Assembly (NCBI RefSeq): GCF_013240295.1
Contig: NZ_JABETK010000001.1
Coordinates: 1,178,001-1,242,000, forward strand
DNA length: 64,000 bases
Source of the DNA: Neoaquamicrobium sediminum
GTDB taxonomy: Bacteria; Pseudomonadota; Alphaproteobacteria; Rhizobiales; Rhizobiaceae
Direction of reading: 5' to 3'
Shown here: positions 55,233 to 64,000 of the stretch, piece after piece
Layout: each line of letters begins with the position of its first letter
How positions within the stretch are numbered: the first letter of the stretch is position 1
The notes under the pieces: generated by a model
What the model was told of the DNA's origin: nothing
Seen by the model: the letters and a program-made list of their open reading frames with translations, nothing else
Database searches by the model: none
Position numbers and translations under genes: made by a program

Positions 55233-55615
55233 GCACGCTCCCCGTTCGGTATCGTGGGTGCCGACTTCAAGGCGACCAACGGCAGCAGGGCCGGCAACAC
55301 TATGGTCGTCAGGTCTCTCACGGCAGCGGTCGCCGTCGTGCCGTGGGCGATCATTTCGACAACATGCAGTGCAGCGTGGCCTCCAAGAAAGACCAATGCC
55401 GGAAGCAGCGCGCTCCGGTGGCCGCGCGCTACAAGCACCAGCGCCATCGCCGACGCCAGGAAGCCGAGACCTATATCGCGAATGAAATGGACGTTAATCG
55501 GCCCCGTGTGCTCGACATCGGGAACAACAGAATACCAGGTTTCGGGCGCTGCGAGCATCACAGCCCCGTTCATGCCGTGATAGGCGGCCAGAACAAAAAG
55601 CAGGGTTCGTGTCAT
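55229..55615 (-). CDS. Four-helix membrane protein of unknown function
   Basis: Integral membrane protein of 128 residues with about four helices (residues ~4-22, ~46-62, ~68-90 and ~98-116) and no recognised domain. First gene of the ECF41 operon, preceded by a matching ECF41-type promoter. GGAAA lies just before ATG 55615. Function not established. Confidence 0.7.
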   Translation of the reverse strand: MTRTLLFVLAAYHGMNGAVMLAAPETWYSVVPDVEHTGPINVHFIRDIGLGFLASAMALVLVARGHRSALLPALVFLGGHAALHVVEMIAHGTTATAAVRDLTTIVLPALLPLVALKSAPTIPNGERA

Positions 55616-55637
55616 GTCAGTTTCCTTTCACTGACAT

Positions 55638-55664
55638 GACGAGATAGCCGCCAGAAGTGTGACC
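55638..55664 (-). promoter_or_regulatory. Candidate ECF41 autoregulated promoter
   Basis: On the minus strand, GGTCACA is followed after exactly 16 bases by CGTC. This matches the reported ECF41 consensus TGTCACA-N16-CGTC at all but one position. It lies 22 bp before the start of the operon's first gene. Its use by the local sigma factor is inferred. Confidence 0.6.
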
Positions 55665-55708
55665 CGGAATTTCGTCCCGGCTGCCGAACCCTCTCGATGA
55701 AGGCCTGC

Positions 55709-56859
55709 TCAGTCGGCAGGCGCGATGCGCAGGATGCCGCCGTTCTGCTCGTCTGTCGCCACGTAAATCGCGCCGTCCGGCCCTTCGGCAACGTCGCGGA
55801 TGCGCAGACCGAGCGGCTCGAGCAGTCGTTCCTCGTGGGTGACGCTGTCGCCATCGAGTTCCAGCCGCACGAGCGCCGTCGAGGCAAGGCCGCCGACGAA
55901 AAGGTCGCCCTGCCATTCCTCAAATGCATCACCGCCGTAGAACATCATGCCCGAAGGCGCGATGACCGGGGTCCATGTGTAGATGGCGTCGACCATGCCC
56001 TCCGCGGTTTCCAGTCCCTCGCCGATGGTGCCGCCACTATATTCGACGCCGAGCGTGACCAGCGGCCAGCCGTAATTCGCTCCCGGCTCGATGATGTTGA
56101 GTTCATCGCCTCCGCGCGGACCATGCTCGATCTCCCACAAGAGCCCGGTTTCGGGATGGAGGGCTGCGGCCTGCACGTTGCGTACGCCATAGGCCCAGAT
56201 TTCGGGCAACGTGTCGTCCTGGCCTACAAATGGATTGTCGTCGGGCACGCTGCCGTCGGGATTGATGCGCACGATCTTGCCGAGGTGGGAGTCCAGATCC
56301 TGCGCCTGTCCGCGAAACTGCGCCTGCGAACGCTCGCCGAGCGTGACGTAGAGATGGCCCTCGCCGTCGAAAACCAGCCGCGATCCGAAATGCGCCCGGC
56401 TCTGCACCTTGGGCTGCTGACTGAAGATGATCTCGACATCTTCGAGCGCCGACAAGTCTTCATTCAGACGACCGCGCGCAACCGCCGTACCGTTGCCGCC
56501 CTCGCCCGCCTCGGCGAAGCTGAGATAGACAAGCCGGTTTTCCTGAAACTGCGGGTCGAGCGCAACATCCAGAAGGCCGCCCTGTCCCCGCGCATCGACC
56601 TCCGGCACCCCTTCGACGGGTTCCGAAACGGATCCGTCGCTGGCTACACGGCGAAGATTCCCGGGGCGCTCGGTGACGAGCATGCCACCATCCCCGGCAG
56701 GAAAGCAATTGCCCATGGGTGGCTGAGGCCCGAGGCAATTGTCGAGACCTGGATCGCGCCGGTTTCGGTCTCGAAGGTTTCCTCGACCGCATAGGCTTGA
56801 GATGACACGCCTGCAACGGTCAGCGATGCAACCAGCGTGTGAAACAGATAGCGGTGCAT
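55709..56859 (-). CDS. PQQ-dependent aldose sugar dehydrogenase-like protein (frameshift at 56692)
   Basis: Periplasmic beta-propeller dehydrogenase of the glucose/sorbosone dehydrogenase family. The N-terminal signal peptide (VASLTVAGVSSQAYAVEE) begins at ATG 56859 (AGGG upstream). A C4 run at 56692-56695 (plus) seems one base short; restored, the protein runs AIAFLPGDGGMLVTERPGNLR. It continues through GQGGLLDVALDPQF, EIEHGPRGGDELNIIEPGANYGWP and PSGMMFYGG, the family signatures, to 383 residues. It may be the oxidoreductase member of the ECF41 neighbourhood. PQQ use is inferred from family. Confidence 0.87.
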
Positions 56860-57017
56860 ATGTGGTCCCTCTCGATTTCACGGACGTGGCAACTGGCTCC
56901 ATACTTAAGGCGCGGCGGTGGCATGTGTTCCGCTTCACGGAATGTTGTTGGTGTATTGTGATTACGTCACGGCATGCTAATGGAAGCGAAGGTCGGGCGC
57001 TGGGGACTACTGAACTT

Positions 57018-57042
57018 AACCTACGCTTAATGACGTAGGGTT
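57018..57042. other. Inverted repeat upstream of a diguanylate cyclase
   Basis: AACCTACG and CGTAGGGTT are near-perfect inverted arms around eight bases, ending 12 bp before ATG 57055. Position suggests an operator or 5'-UTR hairpin; no regulator is identified. Confidence 0.35.
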
Positions 57043-57054
57043 AGCTTGATTCAA

Positions 57055-58242
57055 ATGTGGGTGCGGATAGCGCAACGGTCCGCAGGGTGGCCTGCGCGGC
57101 CATTTACGCGTGCATGGCGAGGGACGGGTTTGGGGACAGGTAGGCCAACGACACAGGCGCCGGACGAGCCGGAGCCACGCCGCGCCGAGGGGGCAGGCAA
57201 TCGCCCCGATGCCGCGGCAACCGTCGTTTTGACGATGCGCCAGCTCGGGGTCGTGCCGCTGCCGCGCAATTACGAACTGTTCTACGAAGCCGTGACCGCC
57301 GGGAACAAGGAGCTGTCCGATGCGCTTTCGGCGCTCGGCGCACGCCCGACACAGAAGCAGCTCGACGAGATCGCGCGTCGGTTCCTGTCACGCCCGAATG
57401 AAGGCGACGCCGACGAAGCACGCGATTCGATCACGACCAAGCTGGACGAGATCATCACGCTCCTCAAAAAGGAGCGGTCTTCGATGGAGACCTACAGCAA
57501 GATCCTGGGCGAAACGTCGAACGGTCTCGGAAACAGACAGGCCATTACACGCGAATTTCTGGAGAAAATCGTCGGGGTCACCGCGACGGCCACGCGCGCG
57601 TCTATCGAGAACCGCAGCCATATCGTCTCCTCCATCACCAACAAGTCGGAGGAGCTGCGGGAGGTCAAATCCAAGCTCGAGGAATACAGGCGCCTTGCGG
57701 AAACGGATGCGCTGACCCAGTTGCAGAACAGGCGAGCCTTCGACCAGGCAATCGCAGGCATCTACGACAGCAATCGCGGCATCGCCTTCGGCGCGCTGAT
57801 CCTCGCGGACATCGACAGCTTCAAGTCGGTCAACGATCGCTTCGGGCATCCGGTCGGCGACCGCATCATCCAGATCGTCGCCAGCATCATGCGCTCCACG
57901 GTCAAGGAGCGTACATTCGTCGCCAGGACGGGCGGAGAGGAATTTGCCGTTATCCTCGAAGGCTCAGGAGAGGAAGCCACCGCGCGGGTGGCCGAAGAAA
58001 TCCGGCAGGCCGTGATGGAAGCGCCGTTCGTGAACGTTGCGAAGGGCACCAATTACGGCCCGATCACGATTTCGCTCGGCATCTGCATGGCCACGCAGGC
58101 CCAAGGGCCGGACGACCTTTATGTGAAGGCCGACCGCGCACTCTATGCTTCCAAGTCCGCAGGGCGTAACCGCGTCACGCGTTTCTCGGCGCTATCTGCC
58201 AACAACTTCGCCAAAAACTGGCTGATCTATCGCGGCGACTAG
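57055..58242 (+). CDS. Diguanylate cyclase (GGDEF, no I-site)
   Basis: Cytoplasmic c-di-GMP synthase of about 395 residues. The N-terminal ~150 residues have no recognised sensor domain but contain a coiled-coil-like stretch (EELREVKSKLEEYRRLAE). The GGDEF domain starts near 215, with DIDSFKSVNDRFGHPVGD and the active motif ARTGGEEF. The I-site position before it reads RTFV rather than RxxD, so product inhibition is unlikely. ATG 57055 is chosen; a TTG three codons upstream is also possible. Confidence 0.87.
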   Translation: MWVRIAQRSAGWPARPFTRAWRGTGLGTGRPTTQAPDEPEPRRAEGAGNRPDAAATVVLTMRQLGVVPLPRNYELFYEAVTAGNKELSDALSALGARPTQKQLDEIARRFLSRPNEGDADEARDSITTKLDEIITLLKKERSSMETYSKILGETSNGLGNRQAITREFLEKIVGVTATATRASIENRSHIVSSITNKSEELREVKSKLEEYRRLAETDALTQLQNRRAFDQAIAGIYDSNRGIAFGALILADIDSFKSVNDRFGHPVGDRIIQIVASIMRSTVKERTFVARTGGEEFAVILEGSGEEATARVAEEIRQAVMEAPFVNVAKGTNYGPITISLGICMATQAQGPDDLYVKADRALYASKSAGRNRVTRFSALSANNFAKNWLIYRGD

Positions 58243-58260
58243 CCGGCGCGCGGGCAGCAA

Positions 58261-58599
58261 TCAGCGTGCGGAAAGGTAGGGTCCGACGGTGATCAGGCCT
58301 ATTGCCGCGATGGCCGCCAGAATGCCCAGTCCCTGAAGCGCGTTCACCTTCTCGCCGAACCACAGGAAAGCGACGAGGTTGACCGCGACAAGCTGAATGA
58401 CGGCGGAGAGGCTGAGAGCCACACCCATGCCGAACTCGCGGATCAGGCGCAGCATGATCAGGTTGCCCGCCGTATAAAGCGCAAGGACGAGAGCAAGCCG
58501 CCAGTGGGTGGGGGTTATCGTCCAGCCTTTGGCGGCGCTGGCTGCCAGCACGAAGATCACGGTCGACGCGCCGAGTTGAAACAGTCCTGAGTAGGTCAC
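58261..58599 (-). CDS. Small EamA/SMR-like membrane transporter
   Basis: Membrane protein of 112 residues with four helices, resembling EmrE-like or single EamA domains. Visible parts are LFQLGASTVIFVLAASAAKG, YTAGNLIMLRLIREFGMGVALSLSAVIQLVAVNLVAFLWFGEKVNALQ and GILAAIAAIGLITVGPYL. The start is GTG 58599 with GGAGG five bases upstream; ATG 58686 lies further up without one. Substrate unknown. Confidence 0.72.
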   Translation of the reverse strand: MTYSGLFQLGASTVIFVLAASAAKGWTITPTHWRLALVLALYTAGNLIMLRLIREFGMGVALSLSAVIQLVAVNLVAFLWFGEKVNALQGLGILAAIAAIGLITVGPYLSAR

Positions 58600-58819
58600 G
58601 ACGCCTCCGGGCAAACGGAAAGGAAACGCGGCCCGTAGAAAGCCAGCGCATTTCGACGCTCTGCGCCCGCGCCGACGTTCCGTCAATAGGCTGCCTTCGC
58701 AAAGCCTGTCGGCGGCTGCACCGCGATGGCTGTCTTTTAACTAAAGTTCGGATACATACCGTCCTTCAGGCAGGGGAAAGGCTTGGGCTGTTCGCCCAAG
58801 CTGCGGGACCGGGGTATTC

Positions 58820-60601
58820 ATGGCAGCCAGTATTCTGACGTCGCTGAAGCAAAAATTCGCGGCCAGTCTGCGCCTGCGCGTGCTTGTCCTGACGCTGGCG
58901 GCGTTCGTCACGGTCGCGATTCCGGCCGCTCTTGCCTTCACATGGATCGTCGACCGGACGGTCGTCACGCTGGGCACGCTTTTTGCCGAGCGGCAGATCC
59001 TCTACGACCGCTATCGCGGCCTTGAGGCGCTGCGGCGCGAGGTAGCGCTGGCCGAGACGCTGATGCGCTCGCCGACGATCATCGACTGGGCTCGCAACGA
59101 GTTCGGTGACGACAGCAAGGCGCGCGGGATTGCCGAGCTGGAGCATTTCCGGCGAACGTTCATCGACCGCAGCTACTTCTTCATCGTCGGCTCGTCCGGC
59201 AACTACTATTTCAACGACCAGGACGGCACCTACACCGGCGACCAGCTACGCTACGCGGTGTCCCCGGCCAATCCAAGCGACGATTGGTACTACAAGACGC
59301 TCGCCGCCGGCCCCGGCTGCCATCTCAACGTCAACCACGACGTCGTGCTGGCAGTCACCAAGGTGTGGATGAATTGCGTCATCGAGGAGGATGGCGACGT
59401 GCTCGGCGTCGTCGGCACAGGCATCGACCTGACCACCTTCCTGCGCGAGGTCGTCGAGAGCGACCAGCCCGGCGTGGAGAGCATGTTCGTGGACCGGTCG
59501 GGCGCGGTGCAGGCCAGCCGGGACGCCAGCCTGATCGATTTCCGCAGCCTGACCAAGGACGACAGCGACAAGAAGACGTTCTTCCGTTTCCTCGATACGG
59601 AAGGCGACCGCGCAACGTTCGCGGCCATGATGGACGCGGTGGCTGAGCAAGGTGACGGCAAGGCGCAGGCACGCTTCCTGAAGGTGAACGGCACGGACAT
59701 GCTCGTCGGTGTCGGCCACCTCCGTGAGCTCGGCTGGTACAACGTCACGCTGATGGACGTCGGCACGATCATAGATCGGCGCCTTTTCGGCCCCATAGCC
59801 TGCCTGATCGGGCTGGTGATGCTCGTTGCAGCCGGGCTGGTCACCTACCTCTTCAAGCGCAGCGTGCTTGACCGGCTGGCGCGCACCGAAACCGTCGTGC
59901 GACGCATCGAGGCTGGCGACTTTTCACAGGCCGCCGACGAAAAGGGCTCGGACGAGATCGCACGGCTGGCACGGACCCTGAACGTGATGGCGCGGACAGT
60001 CGGAACCGACCGGGCCATGCTGGAAGCCGCCGTTCGCCAGCGCACGGAGCAGCTAGAGCGGATCGCCTATGTCGACCAGCTCAGCGGCGTACTGAACCGG
60101 CGCGGCTTCGTGGAAGCTTTCGCGCAGGAAGAAAGGCGCATGACCATCAATGCGCCGCGCCCAGGCCTGCTGATCCTCGATATCGACCACTTCAAGTCCG
60201 TCAATGACGGCCATGGCCATGTGGTCGGCGATGTCGTCATCGCCGAGGTCGCGCAGCGGCTGCTTGAAGTGACCCGCGAACAGGATCTGTGTGCCCGCTG
60301 GGGCGGCGACGAGTTCGTGGTGATCCTCAAGGCCTGCGACATGCGCTCGCTGGCAGCCATCGGCGACAAGATACTCAATACGATCCGCGCGCGCCCAATC
60401 GATATCGCCGGCGGCCCGAAGCTGCGCGTCACGACATCCATCGGTGCGCATCTCGTCAGCGTCTCGGACACGCTCGAAAGTGCCGCCAGCAAGGCAGACC
60501 ACGCACTCTATGCGGCCAAGCAACAGGGCCGCAATCGCATGGTCGTCTACGATCCGGCCGCGCACGGCGAAGCAAAGTCAGTGAGCCGGGTGGTCGCTTA
60601 G
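58820..60601 (+). CDS. Membrane diguanylate cyclase with periplasmic sensor and HAMP
   Basis: Inner-membrane c-di-GMP synthase of 593 residues. One helix (~20-45), a periplasmic cache-type sensor (~46-320; SYFFIVGSSGNYYFNDQDGTY, DDWYYKTL), a second helix (~322-347), a HAMP linker and a GGDEF domain from ~430. The GGDEF motif is RWGGDEF near residue 498, preceded by REQD five residues before, an intact RxxD I-site for feedback inhibition. It lies divergent from the small transporter. Confidence 0.9.
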   Translation: MAASILTSLKQKFAASLRLRVLVLTLAAFVTVAIPAALAFTWIVDRTVVTLGTLFAERQILYDRYRGLEALRREVALAETLMRSPTIIDWARNEFGDDSKARGIAELEHFRRTFIDRSYFFIVGSSGNYYFNDQDGTYTGDQLRYAVSPANPSDDWYYKTLAAGPGCHLNVNHDVVLAVTKVWMNCVIEEDGDVLGVVGTGIDLTTFLREVVESDQPGVESMFVDRSGAVQASRDASLIDFRSLTKDDSDKKTFFRFLDTEGDRATFAAMMDAVAEQGDGKAQARFLKVNGTDMLVGVGHLRELGWYNVTLMDVGTIIDRRLFGPIACLIGLVMLVAAGLVTYLFKRSVLDRLARTETVVRRIEAGDFSQAADEKGSDEIARLARTLNVMARTVGTDRAMLEAAVRQRTEQLERIAYVDQLSGVLNRRGFVEAFAQEERRMTINAPRPGLLILDIDHFKSVNDGHGHVVGDVVIAEVAQRLLEVTREQDLCARWGGDEFVVILKACDMRSLAAIGDKILNTIRARPIDIAGGPKLRVTTSIGAHLVSVSDTLESAASKADHALYAAKQQGRNRMVVYDPAAHGEAKSVSRVVA

Positions 60602-60616
60602 AGGACCGTCGGGCAC

Positions 60617-61246
60617 TTATTTGGTGCCGTACATCCTGTCTCCGGCATCGCCGAGGCCCGGCACGATGTAGCCCTTTTCGTTGAGCTTCTCGTCGATCGA
60701 GGCTGTGAAGACGGGCACGTCGGGGTGGGCCGAGGTGAAGCGCTCGATGCCCTCGGGCGCGGCCAGCAGGCAGAGGAAGCGCAGATTGGTCGCGCCGCGC
60801 TGTTTGAGCTTGTCGACGGCCGCGATGGCCGAATTCGCCGTCGCGAGCATCGGGTCCACCACGATGACGAGGCGATCCTCAAGGTCGCCCGGCGCCTTGA
60901 AGAAATATTCCACGGCTTCCAGCGTGTCGTGATCGCGGTAGAGGCCGATATGGGCGACGCGGGCGGCCGGCACCAGGTCGAGCATGCCGTCGAGCAGGCC
61001 GTTGCCGGCACGCAGCACCGAAGCGAACACAAGCTTCTTGCCCTCGAGCGTCGGCGCTTCCATCGGCATCAGCGGTGTCTCGATGGTGCGTGTGGTCAGG
61101 TCCAGCTCGCGCGTGACCTCGTAGCATAAGAGCAGCGAAATCTCGCGCAGCAGGCGGCGAAAGCTGGCCGTCGAGGTTTCCTTGTCGCGCATGATGGTGA
61201 GCTTGTGCTGGACAAGCGGGTGATCGACCACGGTTACGCCATTCAT
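60617..61246 (-). CDS. upp: Uracil phosphoribosyltransferase
   Basis: Converts uracil and PRPP to UMP in pyrimidine salvage. The 209-residue protein has [30 protein letters not shown] near 75 and the PRPP loop [22 protein letters not shown] near 127. It ends in [14 protein letters not shown], the uracil-site signature. It lies 93 bp before the add gene's 3' end, both minus; they form a salvage pair. Confidence 0.95.
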   Translation of the reverse strand: MNGVTVVDHPLVQHKLTIMRDKETSTASFRRLLREISLLLCYEVTRELDLTTRTIETPLMPMEAPTLEGKKLVFASVLRAGNGLLDGMLDLVPAARVAHIGLYRDHDTLEAVEYFFKAPGDLEDRLVIVVDPMLATANSAIAAVDKLKQRGATNLRFLCLLAAPEGIERFTSAHPDVPVFTASIDEKLNEKGYIVPGLGDAGDRMYGTK

Positions 61247-61339
61247 GTGCCTTGCTCTCCGAAATCCGTTGATTGCCGGCGATATTAACGACTGCGCGGC
61301 AAAGGAGATACCGTGCGCGTTTCGACAACCACAAATTTG

Positions 61340-62320
61340 TCAGTGACGCGATGCGGGCGCATCGAGCCTTGCCAGCAACGCGGCCCGCGTCTTGCGGTCG
61401 ACGAAAGCGGCCTCGATCGCGGCGCGCGTGATCTGGTTCAAATCCTTGCCGGAAAGACCGAAATGCTCGGCCGCGACCTCGTATTCGCGCTTCAGCGACG
61501 TCCAGAAATAGGGTGGATCGTCGGAGTTCAGCGTGACCTTGCAGCCTGCCTTGCGCAGCGCGGGGAACGGGTGCTCGGCAAAGGACGGGAAGACCTTCAG
61601 TTCGATGTTCGAGACCGGACAGACCTCGAGCACGATGCCTTCGGCGGCGATGCGCCTGACGAGATCCGGGTTTTCAATCGCGCGAACGCCGTGGCCGATA
61701 CGTGACGGTCGCAGATGGTCGAGCGCGGCCTGCACGCTTTCCCAGCCCGCCAGCTCGCCGGCATGGACGGTGATGCCGAGGCCTGCCTCGCGCGCGATCT
61801 CGAAGGCGCGGACGTAATCCTCGACCTCGCCGAAGCGCTCGTCGCCCGCCATGCCGTAGCCCGTGACCAGCGGATGGCCGCATTTGGCCGCAAAGCGGGC
61901 CGCGGCCTCGACCGATTCGACCCCGAAATGCCGCACGCCCGTGACGATCATGCGGCCTTCGATGCCGGTCTTGGCCTTGGCGCGCATCATGCCTTCGCCG
62001 AGCGCATCGGTATACGCCTTCGGCGAAAGACCGGCCTTGGTGGCGTGGTCGGGCGAGGTGAAGACCTCGGAATAGATCGCGCCGTCGCGCGCCAGGCCGG
62101 TCAGGTAGTGCTCGGTGAGCTTGGCGTAGTCCTCTTCCGTGCGGAACAGGTCGGCAGCGAAATCGTAGGCGGCGAGAAAGGACGTGAAGTCGTGCCAGAC
62201 GAAAGATCCGTCACGGATGAAAGGCTCGACCGGCTTGTCGTATTTGCGTGCCTGTTCGATCACCAGGTCGGGCGCGGCGGCGCCTTCCACATGGCAGTGC
62301 AGTTCGGCCTTCAGCGCCAT
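61340..62320 (-). CDS. add: Adenosine deaminase
   Basis: Zn-dependent deaminase converting adenosine (or adenine-type substrates) to inosine. The 326-residue protein has the metal motif [15 protein letters not shown] near residue 4, [15 protein letters not shown] near 190 (zinc His and Glu), [11 protein letters not shown] near 213 and the catalytic NSDDPPYF near 270. ATG 62320 is set by GAGGAG upstream. In rhizobia I recall it following deoB; here deoB is about 39 kb away. Confidence 0.92.
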   Translation of the reverse strand: MALKAELHCHVEGAAAPDLVIEQARKYDKPVEPFIRDGSFVWHDFTSFLAAYDFAADLFRTEEDYAKLTEHYLTGLARDGAIYSEVFTSPDHATKAGLSPKAYTDALGEGMMRAKAKTGIEGRMIVTGVRHFGVESVEAAARFAAKCGHPLVTGYGMAGDERFGEVEDYVRAFEIAREAGLGITVHAGELAGWESVQAALDHLRPSRIGHGVRAIENPDLVRRIAAEGIVLEVCPVSNIELKVFPSFAEHPFPALRKAGCKVTLNSDDPPYFWTSLKREYEVAAEHFGLSGKDLNQITRAAIEAAFVDRKTRAALLARLDAPASRH

Positions 62321-62432
62321 CGCTTTCTCCTCGTCTCGCCGCTGCGAGGCGCGGCCGTTCATCGCGGCTTCGACAATAGCGCCCCGTTCCGCGATCGGCT
62401 ATGGTCCGGCCAAAATTCGAACAGGTGAGCAT

Positions 62433-63208
62433 ATGTCGGAACAGCGCACGACCGCCACGGGCGGCATGGAGACGGCCTACGGCTTTCGCGAGGTCGGCGC
62501 TGGCGAGAAGCAGGAGCTCGTCAACGACGTGTTCCACAAGGTTGCCAACCGCTACGACCTGATGAACGACCTGATGTCGGGCGGTCTGCACCGTCTCTGG
62601 AAGGATGCGATGGTGGCCTGGCTGAACCCACCAAGGCGGCCCGGCTGGCGTGTGCTGGACGTTGCAGGCGGCACCGGCGACATCGCTTTCCGCATCATCG
62701 AGGCTTCACAGCGCAATGCTCACGCCACGGTGCTGGACATCAACGGGTCGATGCTGGCAGTTGGCCGCGACCGGGCAGAGCAGCGCGGCATCGCCCAGCA
62801 TATCGATTTCGTCGAGGCGAATGCCGAGGAATTGCCCTTCGACGACCGGACTTTCGACGCCTATACGATCGCGTTTGGCATCCGCAACGTGCCGCGCATC
62901 GATGTTGCGCTTGCCGAAGCGTTTCGCGTTCTGAAGCCGGGGGGCGTCTTCTCTGTCTCGAATTCTCCGAGGTGCAGATGCCGCTTCTGGACAAGGCCTA
63001 TGAGGCATGGTCCTTCAACGCCATTCCGCGCATCGGCGAAATGGTGGCCGGCGAGGGCGAACCCTATCGCTATCTGGTCGAATCGATCGCCAAGTTCCCC
63101 AACCAGGAGAATTTCGCGGCGATGATCCGGAAAGCAGGCTTCGACCGCGTGACCTGGCGCGATTATTCGGGCGGCATTGCGGCGCTTCATTCGGGCTGGA
63201 AGCTTTGA
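62433..63208 (+). CDS. ubiE: Ubiquinone/menaquinone methyltransferase UbiE (frameshift at 62951)
   Basis: C-methyltransferase in ubiquinone synthesis. SAM motif [19 protein letters not shown] near 76, FGFGIRN-like [18 protein letters not shown] near 147 and [10 protein letters not shown] near the N-terminus. After KPGGVF the frame breaks: one C seems missing near 62951. Restored, the protein reads [20 protein letters not shown] and continues to 258 residues. Required for respiration in these aerobes, so an error is likely. ubiB follows 13 bp later. Confidence 0.92.
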
Positions 63209-63221
63209 AGCAGGCGGCCGT

Positions 63222-64000
63222 ATGAGCACTTTGGGCGCCTATTTCCGGCTCGTTCGCGCCGGCTGGATTCTCGCGCGCGAAGGCGTGTTCGCAGCCCTGC
63301 CAGGCGACCAGCTCACCGGCGCGCCCCGAATGGCATGGCGCACGGCGAAACTGCTTGCGCGGCGCAAGGTGAAGAACCGCGAGCGCAGCCAGAGGATGTC
63401 GCTTGCCGTCGATCGGCTGGGCCCCTCCTACGTGAAGCTCGGCCAGTTCCTGGCGACGCGCCCGGACGTCGTCGGTGCCGATGTGGCGACGGACCTTGCC
63501 AATCTCCAGGACCGGATGAAGACCTTCCCGACCGCGGAAGCTGTCGCCGAGATCGAGGAATCGCTGGGCCGGCCGATCACTGAACTCTACCGTCACTTCG
63601 ACGCGCCAATCGCCGCCGCATCGATCGCGCAGGTGCATCCGGCAGCCGTTCTGCGGGATGGCAGCGAGACGAAAGTCGCGGTGAAGGTGATCCGGCCGGG
63701 GTGCGCCGGCGCTTCTTCAACGACCTGGAGAGCTATTTCATCGCCGCGCGGATGCAGGAGCGCTTCATGCCTTCCTCGCGCAGGCTGAAGCCCGTCGAGG
63801 TGACGCAGACGCTTGCGCAGACGACCAAGATCGAAATGGATCTGCGGCTCGAAGCGGCCGCATTGTCCGAGCTGGGCGAGAACACGCGCGACGACCCGGG
63901 CTTCCGCGTGCCTTGGGTGGACTGGGAGCGCACCGGGCGCGATGTCGTCACCATGGAGTGGATCGACGGCGTCAAGATGAACGACATCGATGGCCTGCGC
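63222..64000 (+). CDS. ubiB: Ubiquinone biosynthesis kinase-like protein UbiB, 5' part (frameshift at 63698)
   Basis: Atypical kinase-like membrane protein of the ubiquinone pathway; the gene runs off the window end. The N-terminal signature LGPSYVKLGQFLATRPD near 67 is the KxGQ motif. AAASIAQVHPA is near 140. A G4 run at 63698-63701 seems one G short: restored, KVIRPGVRRRFFNDLESYF continues to the window end, through VVTMEWIDGVKMND, the conserved EWIDG block. It pairs with ubiE as in other rhizobia. Confidence 0.88.

Noticed and set aside
55619-55636. Inverted repeat ACTGAC/GTCAGT-like sequence before the ECF41 operon
   Set aside because: Short, and it overlaps the ribosome site and start region; the promoter match just upstream explains the region better.

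Overview
The window is a stretch of GC-rich alphaproteobacterial core chromosome. The gene set points to the Hyphomicrobiales (rhizobia), most like the Phyllobacteriaceae (Mesorhizobium, Aquamicrobium or Nitratireductor types). The clues are an Irr regulator divergent from fabA-fabB-fabI, a cpa/tad pilus locus of the rhizobial kind, an HWE-family histidine kinase, and GANTC sites clustered upstream of dnaA. No rRNA, tRNA, CRISPR array, prophage or insertion sequence was found. The placement is inferred from gene content and order; no alignment was run.

Layout. 36-5899: an AGCS amino-acid symporter, malate synthase G (glcB), then tsaB, rimI and plsC. 6111-15022: a full tad/cpa operon (Flp pilin, cpaA, cpaB, cpaC, cpaD, cpaE, cpaF, tadB, tadC). 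15046-19126: corC-ybeY-phoH-miaB on the minus strand. 19251-21988: satellite pilus genes (a secretin N-domain protein and two TadE-like pseudopilins) and a PhnD-like binding protein. 22109-25474: deoB, mutM, enoyl-CoA hydratase, rpsT. 26287-32809: dnaA, dnaN, recF, a moeB-like gene and a two-gene aconitase X. 32826-35024: two MITE-like repeats around a 2-hydroxyacid dehydrogenase and an SH3 protein. 35035-39913: irr, fabA-fabB-fabI and a GGDEF/EAL protein. 39921-52738: the translation/RNA block rsmC, pnp, rpsO, an HWE kinase, truB, rbfA, infB, ylxR, nusA, rimP, all minus. 52953-56859: a YiiX-like protein, an ECF41 sigma-factor module and a sugar dehydrogenase. 57055-60601: two diguanylate cyclases and a small transporter. 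60617-64000: upp, add, ubiE and the 5' part of ubiB.

Thirteen small indels break otherwise well conserved genes: cpaF, dnaA, the hydroxyacid dehydrogenase, fabB, rsmC, the kinase (twice), ylxR, the YiiX-like gene, the ECF41 sigma gene, the sugar dehydrogenase, ubiE and ubiB. Several of these genes are essential and most lesions are a single missing base in a short G or C run, so sequencing or polishing error is more likely than gene decay. Each is annotated as one gene with the lesion located.

Gene order also looks rearranged. Inverting about 5.9-19.2 kb in silico restores plsC-miaB-phoH-ybeY-corC and a divergent pilin/secretin-N pair. Inverting about 23.3-62.4 kb restores deoB-add-upp and a divergent mutM/ubiE pair. 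Both match the rhizobial order I remember. The best candidate for a distinct regulatory system is the ECF41 module at 53.7-55.7 kb, which has the family signature motifs and a good match to the known ECF41 promoter. I did not find a convincing wholly new system.
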